In this document: one piece after another, positions 35,236 through 44,228 of the stretch
How the letters are laid out: the number at the start of each line of letters is the position of its first letter
Position numbering within the stretch: position 1 is the stretch's first letter
Assembly: GCA_000421085.1 (NCBI GenBank)
Contig: ATWE01000009.1
Span: 1-64,000 of the forward strand
Length of the DNA: 64,000 nucleotides
Origin: Ensifer sp. USDA 6670
Lineage (GTDB): Bacteria > Pseudomonadota > Alphaproteobacteria > Rhizobiales > Rhizobiaceae
Direction of reading: 5' to 3'
Notes under the pieces: model-generated
Database searches by the model: none
Seen by the model: only the letters and a program-made list of their open reading frames with translations
Told to the model about the DNA's origin: nothing
Made by a program: the position numbers and the translations under genes

Positions 35236-37206
35236 TCAGATAATTACGTCATTGATATCGCTGATCCAACGGGTTTGGCGGGTAGATTCCAGCGCCCCTT
35301 GCGCATCGAAGGGACGAACCGCGGAAAAATCAAGCTCGGTCTCGGCTTCAATGGCAGCGATCGTCGTCTGGATCCGACGTTTACGCATCTGATCGACGGT
35401 ATAGGGCTTCAATCCTGAAAACACCTTCGCCTCATACAGCGCCTGCACATACTGGGTCTGGCCGACGATGAACGCTGCGGCGGCGACCTTGGTCGGGGAC
35501 TTCTGAAGCACCGCGATCTTCCAGAACGACAACGGGATTTTCCAAGGACCACCCTTTCGGTCTTTGCCGTAAAGGGGGTCGTTTTCCCGGAAGATCGGGC
35601 CTGTGAAAATGGTCAGTCGCTTGTCTGTGCTTTGCGCTTTGTCGAGCAGGTAATCTTCGAGATTGCCCCAGTCGATGTCATTGTAGGTTTGAACCTGTGG
35701 GGCTGCATTGGTGTAGTGGAATGTATCTTCTGCGCCTATTTGTGACTCGACCAGCGCCTGGTCCTTATCGGCTGCGCTGCTCCAGCAGGGATCGAGCAGC
35801 CGAACCTGGTGCCCGCGACTGAATTGCACGGGGTCTTTTCCCTTGTTTTTTTCGTAGAATTCTCCATCCGGCTGGTATTCGGCGGCGATCCGCGCATCGC
35901 GCCGCCACGTGTCTTTGCGCGGGCCGGGATGAACCAGCTTGTTGCCGTCGATATTGACGGCGGTCAGCAGTGGAAACTTCCTGTCCGCTCGGATCACGGA
36001 TGTGAAATGGTGGTACGCCAGCTCATGGCCCGACCCATCCAGCAGCGGCGCAAGCTGGTTTTGGGCCAGCCATGGTGCGTAGATGTCGGGGAGGTCGATG
36101 CGCGCGCTGAGGAAGGTCGGATCGTATCCGGTGACGTTGGCCCAACGTTTGAGCGCCAACGGCTTTCGGTCCGCTTCAAGCAAGGTTTCTCCCTGGATGC
36201 CGCCTTGAGACAGCGACGGGAGCCCAAGCGAATTATCGAGCCGGTCCAACACGAGGCCTGCCTGCGGCTGTTCGAAGCGCTGCTGTTCGAGCAGGCGGAA
36301 GATCGCACTGATACGGACGCCTTCATTGGCGATCCACACGGTTTTGCCCTCGGATCTTCCGGGCTTTTTCGGCTCGGGTACTGCCTTGTGATGCAGGGCC
36401 AGCACCTGCCATTGATCGTTGAATACGGGAGCGCCGGAGGATCCCGGCTCCGTATCTGTGGAGTAGTGGATGAAATGATCGAGATTGACGTCGGGCGCTG
36501 CCTCCGGATCGAGAACAATGATCTGGCTTGCCCGAATGGCAATCTGCTTCGGCTCGCTGTTCGGATGCTGGATGATGGTAACCCACTCGCCATCGATCGC
36601 CTTGCCGGAAAGCGGGATCAGCGGCAGCCGGCCATAACGGTAGATCGGTACGCCCTCATCCGACAAAGGCGTCACGGCAACGAAGGTGATGTCGAGTTCG
36701 GCGTTCGTATAAAAAATCTCGTGCGGACGCAGATTAAACCTGACACCCTCGCGCAACACGCCATCGATATCGTGCTCGTAACCAAATTCGGCTTCGCACT
36801 GGCTGGCTTCGTCAGCGTTACCGAGGACGTGGTGGTTGGTCAGCAATAGGCGTGGCCCGACCAGAAACCCTGTTCCATACCAGGCGCCGCCATCGCTCGG
36901 CACCTTGATCCGGCACACTGCCGCGGCCGCCCGCCGTCCACGATCGAGGAAATTGATCGACATCAGATCGCTTTGGCCGATGATGCGCTCGAAACCGTTC
37001 GGATCGCTACGCGGAGATTCGAGGAAATTCTTGCGAGCGGAAAAGCGAGTATCGGCTTCAGCGCGGGTCCGCCTCAAGACGCGCTCTTCAGCCGGGACAT
37101 AATTGGAGTCGGCGAGCGCTACCTTTTCCACCTCTATGGAAAGTGCGGTCGATTGTGTGGCGACGACGTCCTTCTCGCCATCTGACGCTTCCGGATCCTT
37201 TGCCAT
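35236..37206 (-). CDS. trypsin-like protease fused to a DNA/RNA non-specific endonuclease
   Basis: Two-enzyme fusion of 656 aa. Residues about 85-310 are an S1 protease with a full triad: His126 (TNHHVL), Asp172 (AELDITFVAV), Ser257 (TEPGSSGAPVF). Residues about 390-630 are a NUC (Serratia-type) endonuclease: FSRGHQVR holds the catalytic His466 where most relatives have DRGH, Asn500 is in HYTNAAPQVQ, and the metal-site Glu517 is in WGNLEDYL. No signal peptide or TM is present, so it is cytoplasmic unless exported another way. It is divergent from the DyP-peroxidase gene. The pairing suggests protease-controlled nuclease release, as in conflict or cell-suicide effectors, but that is inference. 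Confidence 0.85.
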   Translation of the reverse strand: MAKDPEASDGEKDVVATQSTALSIEVEKVALADSNYVPAEERVLRRTRAEADTRFSARKNFLESPRSDPNGFERIIGQSDLMSINFLDRGRRAAAAVCRIKVPSDGGAWYGTGFLVGPRLLLTNHHVLGNADEASQCEAEFGYEHDIDGVLREGVRFNLRPHEIFYTNAELDITFVAVTPLSDEGVPIYRYGRLPLIPLSGKAIDGEWVTIIQHPNSEPKQIAIRASQIIVLDPEAAPDVNLDHFIHYSTDTEPGSSGAPVFNDQWQVLALHHKAVPEPKKPGRSEGKTVWIANEGVRISAIFRLLEQQRFEQPQAGLVLDRLDNSLGLPSLSQGGIQGETLLEADRKPLALKRWANVTGYDPTFLSARIDLPDIYAPWLAQNQLAPLLDGSGHELAYHHFTSVIRADRKFPLLTAVNIDGNKLVHPGPRKDTWRRDARIAAEYQPDGEFYEKNKGKDPVQFSRGHQVRLLDPCWSSAADKDQALVESQIGAEDTFHYTNAAPQVQTYNDIDWGNLEDYLLDKAQSTDKRLTIFTGPIFRENDPLYGKDRKGGPWKIPLSFWKIAVLQKSPTKVAAAAFIVGQTQYVQALYEAKVFSGLKPYTVDQMRKRRIQTTIAAIEAETELDFSAVRPFDAQGALESTRQTRWISDINDVII

Positions 37207-37566
37207 GCCATGGTCTCCAATCTTGGAAGCAGCAGTGTTGGCTCTGGGTGTCGTCTTCTGGGCGAAGCGATGGCAACACGCCGCCCGATATCGTGCAAAT
37301 CATTGAAGCACATTTCACGCTGAACGCGAATACGCTTTTTCCGTTGTCCCATTCTGTGTGACGGAGATCTTCTTCGCTTGATTTGGCAGCTTGATGAAAT
37401 AGCCCACGGACCAAGTATCTCCGATGCTTTTCGCTTGTGAAGCCACTAATAAAGTGAAACAGATATTGCACGCCTGACGCGAAGCTCGCTACCGGCCTTG
37501 AGGGGGGGCCAGCGGACCATGCGGCAGCGGGAAGTTTGCGCGACTTCGTCGAGTCATGGGGCAGAT
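37207..37566. promoter_or_regulatory. divergent promoter region of the protease-nuclease and peroxidase genes
   Basis: About 360 bp between the two divergent starts with no convincing gene. It must hold promoters for both directions; I could not fix -35/-10 boxes or an operator. Confidence 0.4.
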
Positions 37567-40497
37567 ATGACACAATCGCTTGTAACAAGTGCGATCCCGT
37601 TCGGCATCGAAAGGGCCGATCATGTCGATGCGAAGCTCAAGGAATTCCGCCCTCAGCTGTTCGGCAAAGAAGGGCTCATCCGCAGCGCGCTGCGCGATCA
37701 GGGTGTGCATTTCATGTCGATCACCGTGGTTCGTGGCGATATTGGAGAGCCGACGCATCTGGTTTTCGAAATGTCGGTCGACGGCAAGCCGCAACACGCC
37801 TTCGACACGGTCGACACCAAGCTGGCATCATTCGTCAGCGACATCCTGTCGGTAGCCGCAATTCAATCGACAGGCTCGCTCAGCCAGCTTCTCGCATCTC
37901 ACCATGTTCGCACCGGCCAGGGCCTGTTCGATGTCCCGGGGCTCGACTTCTGCGGCACGCCTGGCATGACAGTGGCGCGGATCAAGCGCGAATATCTGCT
38001 AGCCCGCGAACTCCGTTCCTATTTCGACACTCACCCACCCGCCGGTGCACCGCTAGCCACCCTTTCGCGCGTGCGGGATTTTGTCAAAGCCAATGCCAAC
38101 CTAGCATCGTTGCTGGATCCCGAGCCATTTCCCCGCCTTGCTGCCGAAGAGCCGCCCCGCCTTGATTTCGGGTTCATACTTTCCCTTGCCTTCCGGGGGC
38201 TGCTCAAGTTTTTCTGGCCGGTTCTTTGTTTGCTCGGGCTTTCCGTTGTCGCTGCGACAAACGTGGCTGGGCTTTCGCAGGGCTTCGCGGTCGGAGTGAT
38301 CGCCTTCTTTCTCTCGACCATCATCGCGGCCGTGGTCGTCATTGTGGCCGTTGTGAGTGTCTACCTTGGCCTGCGCCGGCTCGAGGAAGCCAACACGCCG
38401 GTCGATACCTTGGTCAAACCGGATGTGATGGCTTCGCTGACCGACGCCGAAAATCTCAAGGATACGCAGCAGAACCATCTTGCCGGCATCTCGATCATGC
38501 AGGCCGGGCTGTTGCGCGGCCTGACGCTCAGGATAGCCTTCTGGGTGATCGGGCAGATGGCAGCGAGGCGCTTTCGGCCCGGATTTCTCGGCGATATCAG
38601 CACGATCCACTATGCCCGCTGGGTGCGACTCCCGAAGACCAACAAGCTCCTGTTTTTCTCGAACTACGGTGGCAGTTGGGAAAGCTATCTGGAGGATTTC
38701 ATCACCAAGGCGTCAGGCGGCCTCACCGCCGTATGGAGTAATACGATCGGTTTCCCACGCACCGCAAACCTGTTCTTCGAGGGAGCGACAGATGGCGACC
38801 GTTTCAAGCGCTGGGCGCGGCGGCAGCAGCAGCCGACATGGTTCTGGTACAGTGCCTATCCACACCTGACGACCGCGCGCATTCGCACCAACGCGTCAAT
38901 CCGCCAGGGGCTTGGATTGGTATCAACCGAAGACGAAGCTGCGGCGTGGCTCGGACTGTTCGGCTCAAAGGTAAGGCCGACGACGTTGATCGAGACCTTC
39001 GAGGTCCAGACGCTGCTCTACGGCGGCTTGAGCAAACACCCCTACGCGACATGCTTCGCGATCAGGTTATCCGACGACTCCAAGCAAGCATGTGCCTGGC
39101 TGAAGTCGATCGAGGATCAGATCACCTTCGGAGATCAGCCACCCGCCAACAAGGTTTTGATCTGCGCGCTAACAGCAGATGGTCTAAGACGGTTGGGCTT
39201 GCCCTCGGATGTCCAGGATGCCTTCCCGACTGCATTTCGTTTGGGCATGGGTTCGCCCGGTCGAGCCAATCTGCTTGGTGATACCGGCGACGACCAGGCC
39301 GGGCAATGGCTGTGGGGCGGCCCGGAGAGTGCAGTCGATGCCGCGCTTCTCATCTATGCGGACTCTGAACCTACCCTTGCCTCCTACGCCAGGGAATTGA
39401 TCTCAGGGATCGATACCGCCGGCGGACAGGTGATACATCGGGTCACACCGACACCGCTGCCACAGCCAAGGCCGGGTGAAACGGCGGCGCAGACGGTGCG
39501 AGAGCCGTTTGGCTTCGCCGACGGGATTTCGCAACCAATCATCAAGGGAACGCGACGCTGGATGCGCCGCTCGGACACCATCCATGCGGTCGAGCCGGGG
39601 GAGTTCTTGCTGGGCTATCCCGACACGCGTGGCTTCTTCCCGCCGTCGCCACAGGTGCCGGCCGCGATGGACCCCGGCAATCTTTTGCCGCTCGCTGAGC
39701 CTACGCACTCACGTGGCGCGCTCCAGCCTGATTTTGGCAGCAGTTGCGCTGCCGCCGCGCGCGACCTCGGACGGAACGGCACGTTCCTGATCATTCGCCA
39801 GCTTGCGCAATATGTCGATGTCTTCAACGACTATGTGGGCGAGGCGGCCAAACGCTACGCCGATCATCCAGCAGTGCCCGATCAACTCGATCCAGAACTT
39901 TTACCGGAGTGGATCGGCGCCAAGATGGTTGGTCGTTGGAAGGATGGCTCCTCGCTGGTGCGCTACCCGCATGGTCCAGCGACCAGAAAGCAGAACGGAG
40001 GAAATTTTCGGCCCGACAACGATTTCCTGCCTGGCGCAGAGGATCCGCTCGGCGAGCGCTGTCCCCTCGGGGCGCACATTCGCCGCTCCAATCCTCGCGA
40101 TAGTCTGGCCCCGGCCTCAAAGGATGAACTTTCAATCGTCAATCGTCATCGCATCCTGCGTGTGGGACGAGGTTTCGACGCAGTTGGCGCCAATGATCCG
40201 GAGGAACAAAAACCCGGCCTTCTCTTCATGTGCCTCAATGCCGACATCGAACGCCAATTCGAATTCGTTCAGCAGACCTGGGCCACGGCTTGGCAGTTTC
40301 ACGGATTGGAAAACGAGGTGGATCCCATCACCGGCCGTGGCGGCGGCATGGGACGGCTGACGATACCCTCTCCGCGCGGCCCGCTGAACCTCACCGGAAT
40401 AAAGGATTTCGTGCGGATGCGCGGTGGCGCCTATTTGTTCATGCCAAGCAGGAGCGCAGTCCGCTTCCTTGCACGTCTTAGCAGCAACGGGCACTAA
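37567..40497 (+). CDS. large DyP-type peroxidase with inserted membrane segment
   Basis: Protein of 976 aa. I start at ATG 37567 (MTQSLVTSAIPF). Residues 1-190 are an unknown alpha/beta domain (GVHFMSITVVRGDIGEPTHL). Near 200-290 lie two TM segments (FFWPVLCLLGLSVVAATNVA; FFLSTIIAAVVVIVAVVSVY). Residues 300-480 are a second unknown domain (NKLLFFSNYGGSWESYLEDF). The last 500 residues are DyP-type heme peroxidase: the distal FGFADGISQP motif, the proximal-His region CPLGAHIRRSNPR and ERQFEFVQQTWATAWQFHGL. Usual DyPs are 300-500 aa and soluble, so a membrane-bound, double-extended form is unusual. It is divergent from the protease-nuclease fusion. Confidence 0.85.
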   Translation: MTQSLVTSAIPFGIERADHVDAKLKEFRPQLFGKEGLIRSALRDQGVHFMSITVVRGDIGEPTHLVFEMSVDGKPQHAFDTVDTKLASFVSDILSVAAIQSTGSLSQLLASHHVRTGQGLFDVPGLDFCGTPGMTVARIKREYLLARELRSYFDTHPPAGAPLATLSRVRDFVKANANLASLLDPEPFPRLAAEEPPRLDFGFILSLAFRGLLKFFWPVLCLLGLSVVAATNVAGLSQGFAVGVIAFFLSTIIAAVVVIVAVVSVYLGLRRLEEANTPVDTLVKPDVMASLTDAENLKDTQQNHLAGISIMQAGLLRGLTLRIAFWVIGQMAARRFRPGFLGDISTIHYARWVRLPKTNKLLFFSNYGGSWESYLEDFITKASGGLTAVWSNTIGFPRTANLFFEGATDGDRFKRWARRQQQPTWFWYSAYPHLTTARIRTNASIRQGLGLVSTEDEAAAWLGLFGSKVRPTTLIETFEVQTLLYGGLSKHPYATCFAIRLSDDSKQACAWLKSIEDQITFGDQPPANKVLICALTADGLRRLGLPSDVQDAFPTAFRLGMGSPGRANLLGDTGDDQAGQWLWGGPESAVDAALLIYADSEPTLASYARELISGIDTAGGQVIHRVTPTPLPQPRPGETAAQTVREPFGFADGISQPIIKGTRRWMRRSDTIHAVEPGEFLLGYPDTRGFFPPSPQVPAAMDPGNLLPLAEPTHSRGALQPDFGSSCAAAARDLGRNGTFLIIRQLAQYVDVFNDYVGEAAKRYADHPAVPDQLDPELLPEWIGAKMVGRWKDGSSLVRYPHGPATRKQNGGNFRPDNDFLPGAEDPLGERCPLGAHIRRSNPRDSLAPASKDELSIVNRHRILRVGRGFDAVGANDPEEQKPGLLFMCLNADIERQFEFVQQTWATAWQFHGLENEVDPITGRGGGMGRLTIPSPRGPLNLTGIKDFVRMRGGAYLFMPSRSAVRFLARLSSNGH

Positions 40498-40575
40498 AAC
40501 GCCGCCGGGGCGTGCGGCCATTTCCGCGACGAGCGGCCATCAAGATGGATTAGGACGACCGGCCATGAATATGCG

Positions 40576-40698
40576 ATGGACTGCACGCTGGCCGTTATGC
40601 TGGTGGCGGTTGGAGCACCAGAGGCGAGCGCGGCGTCACCGACGATCCGGGACGAGTTCGATGCCACCAGTGTTTCGGACAATTGGTTCGGGAGTTGA
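40576..40698 (+). pseudogene. signal-peptide-bearing fragment of a secreted protein
   Basis: A 40-codon frame: a short hydrophobic leader (MDCTLAVMLVAVGAPEASAA) then IRDEFDATSVSDNWFGS and stop. The mature start resembles that of the frameshifted lyase-like gene at 32196 (EEDFETGTLD). It looks like the surviving N-terminus of a second copy, 6 bp before the next gene. Confidence 0.4.
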
Positions 40699-40703
40699 CG
40701 GCG

Positions 40704-41195
40704 ATGGTCACACTGAACAAACCTGAATCGCACGGGTCATCCGAACTCTGGCGAATTTTTCTCATCACTTCCGCGTTGCTGGCCCTACCGTCCTTTGCAA
40801 AGGCCGGGAATGCCCTCGAGAATGCGATCGAGAAAGCGCAGCCGTGCCAGGCTCTAAAGGTAAAGACCGGGTTGTTCACCATCGGCGTGGATCGATTCGA
40901 GAAAGTTGAAATCGAAGAACTCGCCGTCAACGTGAAGGACGATGTCGCGAAGGCGAGCGCCATAGGTTCTCTGACTTGCCGGACATCGGACGCGGCGGCA
41001 CTGAAAGGCAACGTTTCGGCCCGACTCAGTTTCGACGCGGAGATGAACCTCACCACCTGCACGGTGAGCCGCCGGGAGATTAAGCTTCTTTCCGCCGGCG
41101 GAACATTCGGCGACGTCGTGAAGGCACTCGGCGAACAGATTTCTCGATCACTTGGCGATGGCCTGTCCAACGAGGCCAAGAAATTGTGCCAGTAG
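40704..41195 (+). CDS. small exported protein of unknown function
   Basis: Protein of 163 aa with a hydrophobic N-terminal segment after a polar stretch (LWRIFLITSALLALPSFAKA), which reads as a signal peptide or anchor. The remainder has four Cys (QPCQAL, LTCRTS, TTCTVS, KLCQ) that could form two disulfides in the periplasm. No family is recognised. ATG 40704 is the first ATG of the open frame. It precedes the membrane-protein gene by 30 bp, so they probably form one unit downstream of the peroxidase. Confidence 0.62.
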   Translation: MVTLNKPESHGSSELWRIFLITSALLALPSFAKAGNALENAIEKAQPCQALKVKTGLFTIGVDRFEKVEIEELAVNVKDDVAKASAIGSLTCRTSDAAALKGNVSARLSFDAEMNLTTCTVSRREIKLLSAGGTFGDVVKALGEQISRSLGDGLSNEAKKLCQ

Positions 41196-41225
41196 CACGT
41201 GCAACAGCAAGAGGGAGAGCTGTCA

Positions 41226-41834
41226 ATGGGCAAAACATCCGCGGAAGCTGCCGGAACGTTCCTGAAGGATCCGGTCGTCCGGCTTGCTCTCATTACTCTG
41301 GCGAGCCTCGTTCTTGCCCTATGGATCGCACGCGCGCCGACAAGCTTCACCGGCGAACTCCCCTTGATCGGCGACTATGTTCCTCTCAAATTGAATGCTG
41401 TGCACTTCGTCATTTTTGGTCCACTTCTCGCGTCTTTGGTCGCGGGTGCTTTGTGGTTCCAAGCGGCCCGCCCCGGGCAAGTGCATTCTGATAAGCTGCA
41501 ATCAGGCAACGTAGGTCGCGACGCAATCGCGCTTCTGGTCGTCTTTGCCCTTATCGTCCTCGTATCCGCTGCATTGTCGCTGCAGTATTTCCTCACATTG
41601 GCGCCCTCGGAGATGTGCCCAACACGGCCGCATTACGACTTCCTCTGGACGAATGTGCCTGGACCAACGCGCATCACCCACTGCATGAGCGGCACCGAGG
41701 AAATAAACATGGAAGCGCCTTACTATTTCGAGCCGCAGATTCTCCAATCGTGGGGACATGTCCTATGGCCTGCTCTGACAATGTGCCTGCTCATCGGAAC
41801 ATGGCGCTCATGGCGTAAAAATAGGGCCGTATAA
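41226..41834 (+). CDS. integral membrane protein of unknown function
   Basis: Protein of 202 aa with about four TM segments (LALITLASLVLALWIA; AVHFVIFGPLLASLVAGALW; ALLVVFALIVLVSAALSL; GHVLWPALTMCLLIGTW) and a periplasmic-looking loop with two Cys (SEMCPTRP, THCMSG). ATG 41226 follows a good GGGAGAG site. It ends the protease/oxidase island. The function is unknown; pairing with the Cys-rich exported protein suggests a shared envelope task. Confidence 0.65.
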   Translation: MGKTSAEAAGTFLKDPVVRLALITLASLVLALWIARAPTSFTGELPLIGDYVPLKLNAVHFVIFGPLLASLVAGALWFQAARPGQVHSDKLQSGNVGRDAIALLVVFALIVLVSAALSLQYFLTLAPSEMCPTRPHYDFLWTNVPGPTRITHCMSGTEEINMEAPYYFEPQILQSWGHVLWPALTMCLLIGTWRSWRKNRAV

Positions 41835-42025
41835 GGCGCAAGTGCTCGCTTTGAGGTGAAGGGATTTGAACCTACCGCCCCTGTAGTTCCGCTCCCTAAA
41901 ATCCAACAAGCCTTTGGAGTGACTTGTCGCCAGGCCTCATGCGGCCTCGACTATACCCACTGGGTCACGAGCCCGTTTTTCGAAGAATTGTTTCGCGCAA
42001 TCTAGTCATGTTAGGTGACGTGTGA
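41835..42025. other. gap with a tRNA-like but non-canonical segment
   Basis: Minus-strand 41857-41975 contains a D-arm-like ACCCAGTGGGT hairpin, an AGGCC/GGCCT stem and a T-arm-like GGTTCAAATCCCTTCACCT end. The acceptor strands do not pair and the T stem has mismatches, so it is not a working tRNA as written. Confidence 0.3.
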
Positions 42026-42594
42026 TTGGAAACTCTACCACGAGATGCAGTTAGAATGCAGTTTTTTGATCGCGGCAGCGTTCAGGTTCCAGCGAGCCTT
42101 TCCAATCGTCAAACTAGTCAGGGAAGAAGACATCTTGAAGAGATCTTCTCGGCGTCCCCGCATCTACGAGCGCAAACGCGGGTTTCCATGGCCTCCGTTA
42201 CTCTCGACAATGCGGAACTTAATCGCGCTTTGTCTCGGCTCTTCCGAGGAAGATGCGCGTTTTGCGAAAGCAGCACGGCGACCCGGGCATACCGGTTCCG
42301 GCCCACCGAAGAAGCGGGTCCGTCAGGCGCTGCTCCCGAAGCAGATGCGCCCTACAGCCACCTGTACTACTGCTGGCTGGCCAACTCGTGGCAGAACATC
42401 TATGCGGTCTGCGCCGAGTGCTACCCTCGGGAGCCCTCGATCTTCCCGGTGACAGGACAGCGGTGCCGAATCCCGACCCTCAAGAAGGTTCGACAATATG
42501 TCAGTAATCCTTCGAGTTCCTGGCCAGATGATATCGAAGAAAAACCTCTGTTCCTGGACCCATGCCAAACCCGTGACTATCGTCAGATTCTTGC
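42026..42594 (+). pseudogene. HNH-type protein fragment (Septu-like)
   Basis: The zinc-ribbon HNH block is visible: CAFCESSTATRAYRFRPTEE, then YYCWLANSWQNIYAVCAECY and SIFPVTGQRC. Similarity ends near 42594 (TRDYRQIL) and the frame closes at 42658. It joins, out of frame, to the end of an SMC-like ATPase gene. In intact systems such HNH proteins act as the nuclease partner of a RecF/SMC-like ATPase (as PtuB with PtuA). The deletion removed everything between. Confidence 0.6.
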
Positions 42595-43143
42595 GGCTGT
42601 GCCGACCGGCGTGCCTGTCGGCTTATCGAGGGCCTCCGCCAGGCGTTGCCAAACGTGACGTTCATTTTCTCAACACATGATCCTCTTTGTCTGCGTGGCC
42701 TTTCCTCTGACGATGTGCGTGTCTTCCGGCGCCTGCGACGCGAGGTCAAAAGTAACTCCAGGGCCCCGAGCTATGTCGAGCAGCTTGAGCAGATTCCGGC
42801 GATCGGAGTGCTCACAATTGAACAGCTTCTGACTTCAGATCTTTTCCAGCTCCACTCCACCGATTCTCCCGATGTAGAAGATCAGCTGGCGAGGGCTGGC
42901 GACATCCTCGCCCAGGCAAAGGCCGGTGAAGACCCAGACGACGCGGCGGTAGCTGGAGTGCGTTCATTGCTGCGGGCGCAAATCGGGCGAGCGCTACCGA
43001 TCGGCTCGTCCGAGGTTGAACAACTCGTCCAGGACGCTGTTGAGACCTACCTGATCAGACGAAGAAGCGCCTCTCAGCCACAGCTGTCGAACCTGCGCGG
43101 CGAAACGCGCGAGGAAATCGTCAGCGCGCTTGAGCGGTTCTGA
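42577..43143 (+). pseudogene. C-terminal remnant of an SMC/RecF-like ATPase
   Basis: The frame opens at 42577 and carries only the end of an ABC-type ATPase: LIEGLRQALPNVTFIFSTHD is the H-loop region, followed by a helical tail (GVLTIEQLLTSDLFQLHSTD) typical of ATPases paired with HNH nucleases. Walker A, the signature and Walker B are gone. It overlaps the HNH remnant and is one frame off it, so the fusion is not translatable as one protein. It stops 2 bp before the intact HNH gene. Confidence 0.65.
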
Positions 43144-43145
43144 TC

Positions 43146-44228
43146 ATGCGCAAGGTCAGCCGCACAGACATCACCGGGCCGGCGAGCCTGCTGTCAGCCG
43201 GGCAAGCAGGCGAAAAGGAACTGCAAAAGGCGATCCGGCACTACGGGTCAGCCACTAAAAAGAAATTCCCTTTCGCCGCATACAAGGGTGACGATGTCCG
43301 CCATACCCTGGAGAAGCTGTTCCACGGCAAATGTGCTTACTGCGAAAGCAGTTATGACATCACGGGGCCAGTCGATATCGAACACTACCGGCCCAAGGGT
43401 CAGGTCGAAGGAATTCCCGAACATCGAGGTTACTGGTGCCTGGCGGGGGATTGGACAAATCTTCTGCCGAGTTGCTTGGACTGCAACCGGCGGCGCTACC
43501 AGCTTGTTCCCGAAGAGTTTGCAAGCCTTACGCGAGCGCTGGAAAGCGCGCGCCAAGGAGGTTACCGTGCGATCCTTTCCGGCAAAGAGGCAAGCTTTCC
43601 GCTTGCGGCGGGTGGAATCAGGGTGATTGACCGGCCCGATCCCGCCGACATGGTCGTAGCGCTTGAGGCTGAAGAGGCACTTCTGCTCGATCCCACTCGT
43701 GATGATCCAGCCGCTCATCTGAAGTTTTTCATCGACCGCGAGAACCCACTTGGACTGGTATTTCCGGCATCATCCTCCGAGATAGAAGTGCTTGCGTTAC
43801 CTGCTGCAACAAGCTCGACTGAAGTTCTCGAAACCGCCAGAGAAGCGGGTGTGAGCGTGCGCGGTGCTGTCTCAATCCAGGTCTATGGTTTGAATAGAAT
43901 AGCACTCATACAGGAGCGGACGCGTGTTCTCCGCAAACTAGAACTGCTCGCTACCATCGTCATCGACATGTTTGCTGTTGTCGACTCCCTGTCTCGGCTG
44001 CAGGTGGCGGAGAGGGATCGACCCATACTTAATAAGGCAATACTCCGGGCCAGAGGAGCCGCCTCACGAGCGCTCGGTGAAATCAGGGGAATGGCTTCTC
44101 CTAGTGCGCCGTTCTCGGCCATGGTTGCCGCATGGATCGAGGCGTTCAAGAAGGATATCTCGACACCGCAGCCAGTTCCTGAAGCACTGGGAGACGATCC
44201 GACCGTGGCCGGACTCATCAACGCGTGA
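43146..44228 (+). CDS. HNH endonuclease, PtuB-like
   Basis: Protein of 360 aa. The HNH/zinc ribbon lies at residues 55-120: GKCAYCESSYDITGPVDIEH (first Cys pair and the metal-base His), HYRPKGQVEG, then DWTNLLPSCLDCNRRR (second Cys pair and Asn). The C-terminal two thirds are helical without a known motif. In Septu and related systems such a protein cuts DNA when released by its ATPase; here the ATPase next door is a remnant, so it is orphaned. It starts 2 bp after that remnant. The last codons overlap weak minus-strand coding potential. Confidence 0.75.
   Translation: MRKVSRTDITGPASLLSAGQAGEKELQKAIRHYGSATKKKFPFAAYKGDDVRHTLEKLFHGKCAYCESSYDITGPVDIEHYRPKGQVEGIPEHRGYWCLAGDWTNLLPSCLDCNRRRYQLVPEEFASLTRALESARQGGYRAILSGKEASFPLAAGGIRVIDRPDPADMVVALEAEEALLLDPTRDDPAAHLKFFIDRENPLGLVFPASSSEIEVLALPAATSSTEVLETAREAGVSVRGAVSIQVYGLNRIALIQERTRVLRKLELLATIVIDMFAVVDSLSRLQVAERDRPILNKAILRARGAASRALGEIRGMASPSAPFSAMVAAWIEAFKKDISTPQPVPEALGDDPTVAGLINA

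Noticed and set aside
35809-36849. Plus-strand 346-codon open frame
   Set aside because: Antisense to the protease-nuclease gene, whose motifs are unmistakable.
41857-41975. Possible tRNA with a long variable region
   Set aside because: D-arm and T-arm look-alikes are present, but acceptor strands do not pair and the T stem has two or three mismatches.
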